From the NCBI GenBank assembly GCA_016124575.1, contig WGNM01000044.1, positions 62,001-126,000 on the forward strand: DNA of 64,000 nt, in the 5' to 3' direction. Made by a program: the position numbers and the translations under genes. Positions within the stretch are counted from its first letter, which is position 1. Each line of letters starts with the position of its first letter. This DNA is from Cryomorphaceae bacterium. GTDB taxonomy: Bacteria; Bacteroidota; Bacteroidia; Flavobacteriales_D; Sanyastnellaceae. Under the pieces are notes generated by a model that saw only the letters and a program-made list of their open reading frames with translations, did not search any database and was not told the DNA's origin. Positions 26,001 through 34,620 of the stretch are shown one piece after another.

Positions 26001-26546
26001 TATCCGCTGCCTGTAGCGGCATTCACCACTGTCAACTCAGAGGTGAATATCTTGAATCCTATCGTGCGATTTGTAAACCAGAGCCAAGGAGCTGTAGATT
26101 ATTTCTGGCAATTTGCAGGAGAAGGTATTTCAACCGAAGAGTCGCCCGACTATGAGTTTCCAGCCATTGCCGAAACAGGTTATGAGGTCTGTTTGGAAGC
26201 TGTAAGTCAGTTTGGATGTTCAGATGTAACGTGCCATGATGTTTATATCCAAGGCGACTGGTTTGTGTATGTGCCCTCTGCATTTTCTCCTGATAATGAT
26301 GGATTAAATGAAGTATTTCAGCCTGTGGTAACAGGAATAGACCCAGATTCATATAAGTTTAGTGTCTACGACAGATGGGGAATTCTGGTTTTCGAAACCA
26401 CAGATCCTGAAGGTTATTGGGTTGGTAATGTGGAGAATGGTGAGTATTACACACCTCTTGATGTTTACGTGTGGGTTGTGGAAGTGAAAGATCTTTACAC
26501 GGCAAATTCCCATCGCTTTGAAGGACAAGTGACATTGCTTCGCTAG
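23097..26546 (+). CDS. Giant secreted multi-repeat protein with gliding motility-associated C-terminal domain
   Basis: A 1149-residue exported protein. An N-terminal signal/hydrophobic segment (GYFLTPVLALIGLIASTTLS) is followed by about seven modules of 80-90 residues with the pattern 'C...P.fdL..ll...pd.GGtW.........dP......YtY.....CP...a.v.V', each holding a cysteine pair. PKD/Ig-like modules follow (for example FTTVNSEVNILNPIVRFVNQ). The C-terminus is a CHU_C/gliding-motility domain (VPSAFSPDNDGLNEVFQPV, YDRWGILVFET, then a terminal VTLLR), which directs T9SS export. The repeats look adhesive; no catalytic motif is visible. Confidence 0.9.
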   Translation: MTSTNLKRVWLGYFLTPVLALIGLIASTTLSANVITSLSADCVSCDGTASLAVALSGNVQYEWYDESGSLVFVDSNNFGSSQVSNLCPGLYQVQYTDGVNNGQSWFTINTQSLNAGQPIQDTICTSTGNVNLFNLLSSSPSNGGQWYNPSLSPISNILNSNNAVNGFYSYVLTDGVCTTTSGVHVTAIQNANPGLSTTYLICENYTPFNLTSVMAGNPDGGGTWFDVMGNVTSGMYDPAVDVTGLFSYHVDFVVGCPAAVSTLYVIENQLPDPGIDAIVSVCPSGFAFEMTSMLGGTPVTNGFWSNDQGDVVSSTFDPLVMPQGEYTYSVAGATPCPNAEAHLVVNFTGGINPGIGQNIEVCSNEPVFDLFSVITNSPDAGGEWTFQGNVVSSNFDPQNSTAGTYRYTVSGVGCQPLFSEVQVNVEQLLNAGPDFSTTICYDENGLNLQSLLDPSADNGGQWRQGGMVVSPLITPASGTISVYEYFVGGNVCPAQSAIYTIQTDSPVSAGEDQTIPLCSSGPAYDLNGLVAGPGVSWEDQSGNSISNLIDPANGDAVVVCIVSSGNVCPNDQATYTFQVQETSFESSSTSSEICTTNAVIDLDDYAPVPGGTWFIGSLEINSIIPASPVSSGIYTYSYNNEGVCGVSALNINLQIGNPASAGADSFVSVCSDASLFSLGDFIVDGSAAGTWFVGNSAVIDETVDPATSNSEVYTYVVNSNNFCPADSATIEVTIINAISLSPLADVSVCVGDDLIAGVIAENGITYSWSPSNLVSDDELSETLINTSAAVSEQLTLTATNGVCYTSQSFSVVVNALPTIQLNAPTELCYGYELLAEASGATDYAWFVNGAENASTNPSLSMQMNADVELSVVGTNQFGCQTTETVNVGVLIAPETMFDIPAVAGCSPVTFNLYHDNGSDASYTWLINDVPYFGNGLTINEAGIYDVTLSALGDNGCVSSFTLDGIVEVYPLPVAAFTTVNSEVNILNPIVRFVNQSQGAVDYFWQFAGEGISTEESPDYEFPAIAETGYEVCLEAVSQFGCSDVTCHDVYIQGDWFVYVPSAFSPDNDGLNEVFQPVVTGIDPDSYKFSVYDRWGILVFETTDPEGYWVGNVENGEYYTPLDVYVWVVEVKDLYTANSHRFEGQVTLLR

Positions 26547-26652
26547 GAGTCCAACATGCAACCATTCATTCAGACATTCAGTCTGATTTATAGATGCCCA
26601 TTGTTTCGGGTATTTGTAACTTAGCGACGTTTAACAGCGCACAGACATTCGC

Positions 26653-29600
26653 ATGTACAGATTTCTATTCATTCTTATTGCTTCGTTGAGCTTAACTCAA
26701 TTGAAAGCCCAGATTACTATTGCAAACGGACTATTTGAAACCTGTGGCGGTGCTTTTTTTGATACGGGCGGACAAGGTGGGCCTGGGTATTCGAATGGGG
26801 AGTACATCGTATGTACCATTTGTCCGGATGTGCCAGGTGACATCATCACCATGGATTTCATCACCTTTAGTCTTGATCAATCGGGGCCACAGAACTCATG
26901 GGATAATATGGCGATTTACGATGGAGACAACGTAAACGAAGGGTCGCTCGGGGTGTATGTAGGAAATGAACTAGAAGGTTTTTTGGTAAGTGCTACAAGC
27001 ATGAATACCAGCGGTTGTTTGACCATTGTTTTCCAATCCAATAACCTTGGTACTGGAAATTTTGCTGCAAGTTTAACGTGTGGGACACCATGTCAGCGAC
27101 CAGAAGCCAATGCCACCTATGATGCGCCGGCCAACCGCAGAATCTGTGTAGGAGACGTTATCAATTTCGATGGTACAGGATCTTTTGCGGCGCCCGGCTT
27201 TGTGATTGACGAGTATATTTGGGATTTCGCTGATGGTGTTACCGATAACAGCGGACCTACAGTTTCGCACAGCTGGGATGAGCCAGGAGAATATGTGATT
27301 GAGCTTTATTTGACAGATGATAATGGCTGTGCATCAACGAACCGTGTGAGTTTGCAAGTATTGGTGTCAACCTACCCAGCCTTTATTGATTTTCCGGGAG
27401 ATCAGTTTTTGTGTCTCGGACAAGAATTAACGCTTAGTGTAGACCCGAATCAGCAAGAGGTAACGTGGTCGGGACCTGAACAAGTGTATGCCAATACGCA
27501 AGAGTTTGAATTGCCTGACGAAGTAGGCACCACAAATGATATTCCGATCAACGTAAGTGGTTTTGGTCCGGGTCAAGTGCTGAATAATATCAATGATCTG
27601 CTTGATTTTACCATTACGATCGAGCACTCTTGGCTTTTTGACCTTGTAATTGAACTAACCTGTCCGTCAGGACAATCCGTTGTCCTTCACCAACAAATGC
27701 TGCAGGCGGATGGCTCTAATGTCAACGCAAATGGCACTGATTTCGGTGTGGCAAACACAACTGCTTGGGATTACAGTTGGGCAGCCAATGCTACCTTAGG
27801 TACCATTGCTCAGGAAGCTTCTGCAGGTGGGGGAGGTTCGTTACCATCAGATACTTATACGTCTCTTGAGCCAATGAATCAATTGGTTGGATGCGATTTG
27901 AACGGCACATGGACCTTATCGATTTCGGATTTGTGGGGAGGTGATGATGGTACCATTTTCAATGCAGCGCTTAATTTTAATCCAGCTATTTTACCTGATG
28001 TAACCGAGTTTACGCCACAAATTGGTGTATCGCTTGACAGCTCTTACTGGGTGCTTCCTGTTCCAGGTCCGCCCGTGTTAAACTATTCAGCCGATGGGAA
28101 TACAGTTTCTATTTTGCCTGACCAAACAGGCAGCTGGGCGTTTTCGTACGAAATGATCAACAACCACGGTTGTGCTTTCGATTCTAGCTTCACAGTAAAT
28201 GTGACCCAAACATTGGCGAGTGCAGGTGAAGATTTGGTTTGGTGCGGTCCGGGTACAATTCTTACGGGCGGTGTTGGCGGATTGCCTACACCAGTTTGTT
28301 CGGATGACGCAGGAGATTATTCATATTGCTACGGCGACAACGACAATTCTGTTTTTACGTACTGTCAAGATAACCCAGGCGACGGCTATACTTCAATGGG
28401 CGTCTTATTCACCAGCGGATTCATTGAGGTGTTTTTCGACGATATCACCATTTACGATGGAGATAACACAGGAGCGCCAGTTTTGGCTGGGCCTTTGGAT
28501 GGTGACATTTCAGGACTACAATTCATAGCAACCAACCCTGAAGGCTGTATTACATTCCGAATCACTAGCGACGGATTGTTTTCATGCTCATCTGGTGCTT
28601 TTGCACCCATGAACTACACAGTTGGTTGTAATTTTGGCGGGCCAGATATGGTTTATTCGTGGTCGCCAGCAACGGGTTTAAGTGATGCCAATGTCCAGTA
28701 TCCAGAGGTAAGTGACCCTGCAGTGCCGACTACCTATACTTTGACAGTTTATCCTCCTGGACGTCCTGAATGTGCAGAAACAGATGAGGTTGTTGTTTCA
28801 CCGGGGTACGTATACTCTGTCGACTTCCTACAACCCGAATGTTTCGAACCGGTAGGTGAAATTTATGTTGAAATTGATCCCGCAACGGGCACTGCTCCTT
28901 GGGAGATCATCATCCAGCAAGGAAGCAGCATTTTGCAGTCGGCAACATCTTATGGAGGTACGACAACTTTTGTTGGTTTGATGCCTGACGTGTATGAGGT
29001 GTTTATTGATAATGGAGTATGTCAACGCACAGAGATTGTAGACATGGCTGTGCCACCAGTGGTTACTGTGACGGCTTCGCCGGATGTCACCATTTGCGTT
29101 GACGGAACAGCTGATTTATCGGTGGTGGCTAGTTCACAACCCGCAGGAATTGTCTTCAATTGGAGCAACAATCAGCAAGGAGCAACTATAAATGTCGGAC
29201 CATTGCAAGATACCGAGTACTTTGTTTACGGAACCTTCGGTACGTGCTTTACCGATACTTCGTATGTTACTGTTAGTGTCCGCGACTCATTGAGTTTGTC
29301 TATTTCCTCCGGTGAAACCATCTGCCAGGGAGATAGCTTGTTTTTAGGAGCTACCCTAGCTGAGGGAGGTCTAGAGCCGTATACTTTTACTTGGCAGGGA
29401 GACGGAATTTCGTTTTCTGCTCAATCATTCTATGCCGCTCCGAATAGCACTACCACCTATTGTTGCACAATTACAGACGCTTGTGAGACTCCTGCCATAG
29501 AACTTTGCTCCGAGGTTGTTATTTCACCTTTGGTGGATCCAACATTTGCAGTAGATACCTTGGGAGGTTGCAGACCTGTTTTGGTTGATTTTCAGGGCTT

Positions 29601-30327
29601 GGCCATCAATCCAGAAATCATAGAAACCGCCATGTGGGATTTTGGTGACGGGGCTACATCATCTTTAATTCATACCGCATCACACACCTACACGACCCAA
29701 GGATTGTACGATATAACGTATTCCATAGTGACCATTGATGGTTGTTTTTACGAGTCTACGCAAACTGATTTAATCTCCATCTACAACTGGCCAATTGCAG
29801 GGTTCCAACTTGAACCCCAAACTGCTGTAATGCCCCACACCGATATTACCTTTGAAAACGCTTCTTTTGGAGCTACAGAACTGCAGTGGATCGTCAGCGA
29901 GTTGGATACATTGTACGGGGTAGATCCAATCTATACCTTTCCGAACAACACCATTGGAAGTTACCCTGTGCAATTGGTGGCTTCTAACGAATGGGGGTGC
30001 ACCGATACCACGTTGCGTTACGCTGTTGTTATAGACGAGTTTGTAATGTACATCCCAAACGCTTTCACGCCTGATCAAGATGGTGTAAATGATGTTTTCC
30101 GCTTTGAAGGAATCGATGTCGATAAGGAGGATTTCACCTTCCAAGTCTTCAACAGGTGGGGAGAGGTTGTTTTCGAAACCAAAATTTTTGAACAAGGCTG
30201 GGATGGCTCTTTTCAAGGCGGCGACTACTATGTGCCCGACGGTATGTACGTTTACCGTGTTGAAACGAAGTCGATAACTTCACAAGAGCGAAAAGAAATC
30301 ATCGGCACGGTATTAATTGTTCGATAA
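26653..30327 (+). CDS. Giant secreted protein with CUB-like, PKD and P-type domains and gliding C-terminal domain
   Basis: A 1224-residue exported protein (signal MYRFLFILIASLSLTQLKAQ). Residues about 20-145 are CUB-like (CGGAFFDTGGQGGPGYSNGE and WDNMAIYDGDN). A PKD domain follows (YIWDFADGVTDNSGPTVSHS), then a proprotein-convertase P-like domain (about 295-455, HSWLFDLVIELTCPSGQSVV and GCDLNGTWTLSISDLWGGDD). A second CUB-like domain is at about 550-660 (GFIEVFFDDITIYDGDN), with further PKD/Ig modules and a CHU_C domain (IPNAFTPDQDGVNDVFRFEG, FNRWGEVVFET, terminal VLIVR). It is a clear paralogue of the gene at 30840. Function is probably adhesion or surface scaffolding. Confidence 0.9.
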   Translation: MYRFLFILIASLSLTQLKAQITIANGLFETCGGAFFDTGGQGGPGYSNGEYIVCTICPDVPGDIITMDFITFSLDQSGPQNSWDNMAIYDGDNVNEGSLGVYVGNELEGFLVSATSMNTSGCLTIVFQSNNLGTGNFAASLTCGTPCQRPEANATYDAPANRRICVGDVINFDGTGSFAAPGFVIDEYIWDFADGVTDNSGPTVSHSWDEPGEYVIELYLTDDNGCASTNRVSLQVLVSTYPAFIDFPGDQFLCLGQELTLSVDPNQQEVTWSGPEQVYANTQEFELPDEVGTTNDIPINVSGFGPGQVLNNINDLLDFTITIEHSWLFDLVIELTCPSGQSVVLHQQMLQADGSNVNANGTDFGVANTTAWDYSWAANATLGTIAQEASAGGGGSLPSDTYTSLEPMNQLVGCDLNGTWTLSISDLWGGDDGTIFNAALNFNPAILPDVTEFTPQIGVSLDSSYWVLPVPGPPVLNYSADGNTVSILPDQTGSWAFSYEMINNHGCAFDSSFTVNVTQTLASAGEDLVWCGPGTILTGGVGGLPTPVCSDDAGDYSYCYGDNDNSVFTYCQDNPGDGYTSMGVLFTSGFIEVFFDDITIYDGDNTGAPVLAGPLDGDISGLQFIATNPEGCITFRITSDGLFSCSSGAFAPMNYTVGCNFGGPDMVYSWSPATGLSDANVQYPEVSDPAVPTTYTLTVYPPGRPECAETDEVVVSPGYVYSVDFLQPECFEPVGEIYVEIDPATGTAPWEIIIQQGSSILQSATSYGGTTTFVGLMPDVYEVFIDNGVCQRTEIVDMAVPPVVTVTASPDVTICVDGTADLSVVASSQPAGIVFNWSNNQQGATINVGPLQDTEYFVYGTFGTCFTDTSYVTVSVRDSLSLSISSGETICQGDSLFLGATLAEGGLEPYTFTWQGDGISFSAQSFYAAPNSTTTYCCTITDACETPAIELCSEVVISPLVDPTFAVDTLGGCRPVLVDFQGLAINPEIIETAMWDFGDGATSSLIHTASHTYTTQGLYDITYSIVTIDGCFYESTQTDLISIYNWPIAGFQLEPQTAVMPHTDITFENASFGATELQWIVSELDTLYGVDPIYTFPNNTIGSYPVQLVASNEWGCTDTTLRYAVVIDEFVMYIPNAFTPDQDGVNDVFRFEGIDVDKEDFTFQVFNRWGEVVFETKIFEQGWDGSFQGGDYYVPDGMYVYRVETKSITSQERKEIIGTVLIVR

Positions 30328-30390
30328 GTTAAGCAACCCTTTTCGTTAATAAACGGTCTTTTATACATGCACGCTTGCGTGTATATTGGT

Positions 30391-30398
30391 TATTTTTG
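30391..30398 (+). promoter_or_regulatory. -7 box (TATTTTTG) of the 30416/30840 pair
   Basis: TATTTTTG fits TANNTTTG and lies 17 bases before the ATG at 30416. No TTTG is found 19 bases upstream, so this rests on the -7 element alone. Confidence 0.4.
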
Positions 30399-30415
30399 GA
30401 ATCAAAGACCTTAAA

Positions 30416-30838
30416 ATGAAAAGATTTATACTTGCACTTACAGCTTTTATCGCCTCATTTTCCATTTCTGCTCAAACGCAGGATGCTGATTATCAGTTTC
30501 TTGAGGTGGTTTTTGGGACAGAAGAGTTCGCCCAGATTTCAGTAAATACCGCCAAGTTAGATTGGTATGTCTTTCTCGATAGTCAAGGTTACTTCATTCA
30601 AGATGTGGCCCCAAAAGACATAAGTGAAATGCCGGATGCGCTGTTGGTGCCTCCTGTTAAACAAGATATCCCTGCGTTAACTGAAGAGATTATTCAGAGC
30701 GAAAGTTTTCATTCTATGTATTATCATTTTTCGAGGTTGAACGACGAAAATTTGTATTACCGAATTGGAGATTCGTCAAAAATGATGATCATCTATTCGT
30801 CAAATTCTTTGAAAAAGAAATATTCTGAATCGCATTAA
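30416..30838 (+). CDS. Small secreted protein of unknown function
   Basis: A 140-residue protein with a signal peptide (MKRFILALTAFIASFSISAQ). I do not recognise the family. The mature part is acidic in its first half (YQFLEVVFGTEEFAQISVNT), contains aromatic residues near YYHFSRLNDENLYYRI, and ends with a basic KKKY segment. It lies one base before the ATG of the 1235-residue paralogue, so the two are almost certainly one transcription unit, and it may assist export, folding or anchoring of that protein. Confidence 0.75.
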   Translation: MKRFILALTAFIASFSISAQTQDADYQFLEVVFGTEEFAQISVNTAKLDWYVFLDSQGYFIQDVAPKDISEMPDALLVPPVKQDIPALTEEIIQSESFHSMYYHFSRLNDENLYYRIGDSSKMMIIYSSNSLKKKYSESH

Positions 30839-30839
30839 A

Positions 30840-33800
30840 ATGAAGCAGATCTATACTTTTATCCTCGGTGTATTGATGGTTTCGGCGGGTTACGGACAAA
30901 CGAACGTAACCATGTCGAACGGAACCTTCAACTCTTGTGGAGGGGCTTTTTTAGACAGCGGTGGACAAGGTGGTGCGGGATATTCGAACAACGAAAATTT
31001 CACCTGTACCATTTGTCCGGATACCCCTGGAGATGTAGTTACTGTCGATTTCATCACCTTCAATTTGGCTGCTGTGGGTCCACAAAACACGTGGGACAAC
31101 ATGTCTATATACGACGGCGATAACACCCAAGCAGGTACGCTAGGAAACTATACAGGCACGGGGCTGCAAGGGTTGTTTGTAACAGCAACACCCTTAAATA
31201 CTTCGGGTTGTTTGACCTTTGTTTTTCAGTCGTATGCAGCGAATACTGGTGGTTTTGGTGGTACAATAACGTGTGATACACCTTGTGATCGTCCGACAGC
31301 AGTTGCAACCTATGACGCACCTGCTTCTCACAGAATTTGTGTAGGCGATGTAATCAACTTCGACGGTTCAGCATCTTATCCAGGGGCAGGTTTTAACATA
31401 ACAGAGTGGTTGTGGGATTTTGCAGATGGAACGACGGATAGCAGTGGCCCTGTTGTGTCGCACTCGTGGGACATACCTGGGGAGTATGTTGTAGAGCTTT
31501 ACCTCGTTGACGACAATGGATGTGCCTCTACAAACCGTGTGAGCTTGCAAGTCTTGGTAGCTACATATCCTTCGTGGAGTCCTTTTCCAGGCAATTTGGA
31601 TTTGTGTATGGGTGAGCAAGTGTGCCTAGAAGCTTTTCCTGATGATTATGAAATTACCTGGGCTGGTCCAGATATTTCTTATGAAAACCCTTTTGACTTT
31701 GATCTTTTGGATAACGTTGGAGAATGTTTCCCATCTGAGATTGAAGTTGCAGGATTTTCGCCAGGGCAGACATTGACCAACATCAACGACTTGATCAGTA
31801 TTGATGCTGCCATTGAGCACAGTTGGCTTTTTGACTTGGTAATTTCTATTGAATGTCCGAGCGGACAATCAGCCATTCTTCACCAGCAAATGTCGTTACC
31901 TGGTGGTGGAGCTACCACCGCTTCGGGTACGAATTTGGGTATTCCAGATACAGATTGGTGGGATTATTCTTGGGCGAGTAATGCACCGAATGGTACTTTT
32001 TCTGAAGTAGCCGGTGGGGGAGCTGCTGGAAATGAGCTGCCCGCGGGGACGTATTCATCGTTGGAACCTTTGACCCAGCTGGTAGGTTGTGATTTAAATG
32101 GAACATGGACCATTAGTTTTTGTGACTTGTGGGGTGGAGATAACGGATCGGTGAGCAGCTGGGGTTTGAATTTTAACCCTGCAATCTTGCCTGATGTCAC
32201 TCAGTTTACTCCAGATATCGGAGCAAATGCAGACAGTTCATTCTGGTCGTTTCCTGCCGCAGGGTTGGATGTTTTAAGTCAAGCGGCAGATGGGAATTCG
32301 GTTTGTATCCAACCCATTCAAGAAGGCAACTGGCCTTTTACGTACTCAGTGACAAACAACCACGGTTGCACGACAGATAGTACATTGTTTATCACTGCAA
32401 CGCTAGCCGGACAAGCAGACGCAGGTCCGGATATTACTTTTTGCGGAGGCGCAACGCCTTTGCAAGGTGGTATAAGTGGCGAGCCAACTCCTCTTTGTAG
32501 CCAAGATGCGGGAGATTACTCATATTGTTATGGCAATGGTGAGAATTCAACGTTCACTTATTGTCCGGATAATCAGGGAGATGGAGCTACTTTTATGGAC
32601 ATGACCTTCACCGGTGGTTTCATGGAGGTGTTTTTTGACGACATCACCATTTATGATGGACCAACAACGGCTTCGCCAGTGCTGGCTGGGCCTATTGAAG
32701 GTGATTTAACTGGACTTCAGTTTATCGCAACCAATCCTTCAGGTTGTTTGACCATGCAGGTGTTTTCAGATGGTTCTGTTTCGTGTACTTCCGGTGCTTT
32801 TGGTCCAATTGAATATTCAGTTGGTTGCACACAAGGAGGTCCGCAATACGTTTGGGAGTGGACCCCATCTGAGGGATTGTCTGACCCAACCATTCCGAAT
32901 CCGGATGTTGTGTCGTTGAATGGACAAACCACGTATACCTTGGCGACATATCCAGTCGGACATCCTGATTGTGTTTCATACGATGACGTTGAAGTGTTCC
33001 CCGCTTTTGATTTTAATATTACATCTCAAGACCCAAGTTGCTATGGCAACGACGGATTGATTTCTTTGACCATTGACGGAGCAACGGGAACACCACCGTG
33101 GACAGTAGAGTTTTACGAAAATGGTGCAATGCAAAGTAGCCAAGTTTCGAATGGAGGTTTGACGGCGTTTCAGAATCTATTTCCGAACGACTACACGTTG
33201 CAAGTAAGCGATATGTTTGGATGTCAGTACGACAATGATATTGTCATAAACTCACCACCAGTGCTGGTTTTCACCTTGTCGAACGATACCACAGTATGTG
33301 TTGATGGAGCGGCATTGTTGCAAACAGCTTCCTTGATGGACAATGATAACTCATGGGGTTATACATGGTCAGGAGGTCTGGGTTCTGGAAATGCAGTTTA
33401 TGCCGGACCGATTCAAACAACCACCTATTCTGTTTTTGCTACTGATGATGCCGGTTGTGACTCAGAACCTTTGGAAGTGACTGTAACTGTGCGTGATAGC
33501 TTATCGGTTCAAATCAGCGGTACTCCTTTGATTTGTGGCGGTACGCTGGCAACTTTGCAAGTAGATGATTCTCAAGGAGGTTTGGCGCCGTACTCGTACA
33601 CCTGGAGTTTCAATGGGAATAACATTGACACTGGAGACAATATAGACAACCAGCAGTTTATTTCAGGAACGTATTGTGCCTTCATTAGTGATGCTTGCGA
33701 GACACCAGTTGTATCGAGCTGCTTCGACGTTGTTGTTGAGACACCGATTGATGTCCAGTTCGTTGCAGACACCACACGGGGTTGTTTTCCTGCACCAATA

Positions 33801-34547
33801 AACTTCGAAATATTGGTTGATCCGGCGTTGTTTTCATTTAGCCAATGGAATTTTGGCGATGGTTCTTTTGACATCGTTCCTGCACCAGCACATTTGTTCG
33901 AGAACCCAGGTTTTTACGACATCGCATTAACGCTTACCTCGCCAATAGGGTGTGTTTATGACAATGAGTACAACAACTACATCACTGTATACGATAACCC
34001 TACAGCGGGCTTTACAGCAACGCCACAGCCTACTACCATGCCTGATACAGAAATTAGTTTTTTCGACTATTCGCTGGGCAGTGTAATTGATTGGTACTGG
34101 GTGTTCGATACATTGAACTATCAAGGAACATCGACCTTGCAAGATCCTGTATTTAAGTTTCCAATGTCTCATGGTGGCTATTATCCTGTGACATTGGTTG
34201 TAACGGATGTTAACGGTTGTAAGGATCAGGTGACCCGTTGGGTGGAGATCAACGATATTTTGAACGTCTTCGTCCCGAATGCTTTCACGCCAAACAACGA
34301 TGGCGTGAACGATATATTCTTTGTTTCTGGGACTGATATAGATCCAGATCGATTTGAAATTCGCGTTTTCGACCGCTGGGGAGCCAAGGTTTATGAATCC
34401 ACTGACCCAACCGAGATTTGGGATGGATCGGTAAACAATGGTGCTTATTACACCCCGAATGATGTTTATATCTGGCAGATCGATTTGTATTCTCTAAGCA
34501 CAGCCGAGCGAAAAGAACTAACGGGGACAGTTATTCTTCTCAGATAA
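30840..34547 (+). CDS. Giant secreted protein with CUB-like, PKD and P-type domains and gliding C-terminal domain (paralogue)
   Basis: A 1235-residue exported protein (signal MKQIYTFILGVLMVSAGYGQ) with the same domain order as the product at 26653: CUB-like (CGGAFLDSGGQGGAGYSNNE), PKD (WLWDFADGTTDSSGPVVSHS), P-like domain (HSWLFDLVISIECPSGQSAI, GCDLNGTWTISFCDLWGGDN), second CUB-like domain (GFMEVFFDDITIYDGP), PKD/Ig modules and a CHU_C domain (VPNAFTPNNDGVNDIFFVSG, FDRWGAKVYES, terminal VILLR). Relative to its paralogue the N-terminal third is more similar than the region after the second CUB-like domain. Ligands are unknown. Confidence 0.9.
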   Translation: MKQIYTFILGVLMVSAGYGQTNVTMSNGTFNSCGGAFLDSGGQGGAGYSNNENFTCTICPDTPGDVVTVDFITFNLAAVGPQNTWDNMSIYDGDNTQAGTLGNYTGTGLQGLFVTATPLNTSGCLTFVFQSYAANTGGFGGTITCDTPCDRPTAVATYDAPASHRICVGDVINFDGSASYPGAGFNITEWLWDFADGTTDSSGPVVSHSWDIPGEYVVELYLVDDNGCASTNRVSLQVLVATYPSWSPFPGNLDLCMGEQVCLEAFPDDYEITWAGPDISYENPFDFDLLDNVGECFPSEIEVAGFSPGQTLTNINDLISIDAAIEHSWLFDLVISIECPSGQSAILHQQMSLPGGGATTASGTNLGIPDTDWWDYSWASNAPNGTFSEVAGGGAAGNELPAGTYSSLEPLTQLVGCDLNGTWTISFCDLWGGDNGSVSSWGLNFNPAILPDVTQFTPDIGANADSSFWSFPAAGLDVLSQAADGNSVCIQPIQEGNWPFTYSVTNNHGCTTDSTLFITATLAGQADAGPDITFCGGATPLQGGISGEPTPLCSQDAGDYSYCYGNGENSTFTYCPDNQGDGATFMDMTFTGGFMEVFFDDITIYDGPTTASPVLAGPIEGDLTGLQFIATNPSGCLTMQVFSDGSVSCTSGAFGPIEYSVGCTQGGPQYVWEWTPSEGLSDPTIPNPDVVSLNGQTTYTLATYPVGHPDCVSYDDVEVFPAFDFNITSQDPSCYGNDGLISLTIDGATGTPPWTVEFYENGAMQSSQVSNGGLTAFQNLFPNDYTLQVSDMFGCQYDNDIVINSPPVLVFTLSNDTTVCVDGAALLQTASLMDNDNSWGYTWSGGLGSGNAVYAGPIQTTTYSVFATDDAGCDSEPLEVTVTVRDSLSVQISGTPLICGGTLATLQVDDSQGGLAPYSYTWSFNGNNIDTGDNIDNQQFISGTYCAFISDACETPVVSSCFDVVVETPIDVQFVADTTRGCFPAPINFEILVDPALFSFSQWNFGDGSFDIVPAPAHLFENPGFYDIALTLTSPIGCVYDNEYNNYITVYDNPTAGFTATPQPTTMPDTEISFFDYSLGSVIDWYWVFDTLNYQGTSTLQDPVFKFPMSHGGYYPVTLVVTDVNGCKDQVTRWVEINDILNVFVPNAFTPNNDGVNDIFFVSGTDIDPDRFEIRVFDRWGAKVYESTDPTEIWDGSVNNGAYYTPNDVYIWQIDLYSLSTAERKELTGTVILLR

Positions 34548-34567
34548 GACAATTGAGAAATGAGATT

Positions 34568-34605
34568 AAAAAAAGGAGAGACCAAATGGACTCTCCTTTT
34601 TTTTT
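34568..34605. terminator. Bidirectional intrinsic terminator
   Basis: An A-rich arm AAAAAAAGGAGAG pairs with CTCTCCTTTTTTT around a 10-base loop, with T-runs at both 3' ends depending on strand. It sits between the convergent giant protein and M1 peptidase genes and can serve both. Confidence 0.88.
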
Positions 34606-34620
34606 GACAGTTTGAATAGA

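Noticed and set aside
23097-34547. Polymorphic toxin or contact-dependent inhibition locus
   Set aside because: The large proteins end in CHU_C export domains rather than toxin domains, and no immunity-type genes follow.
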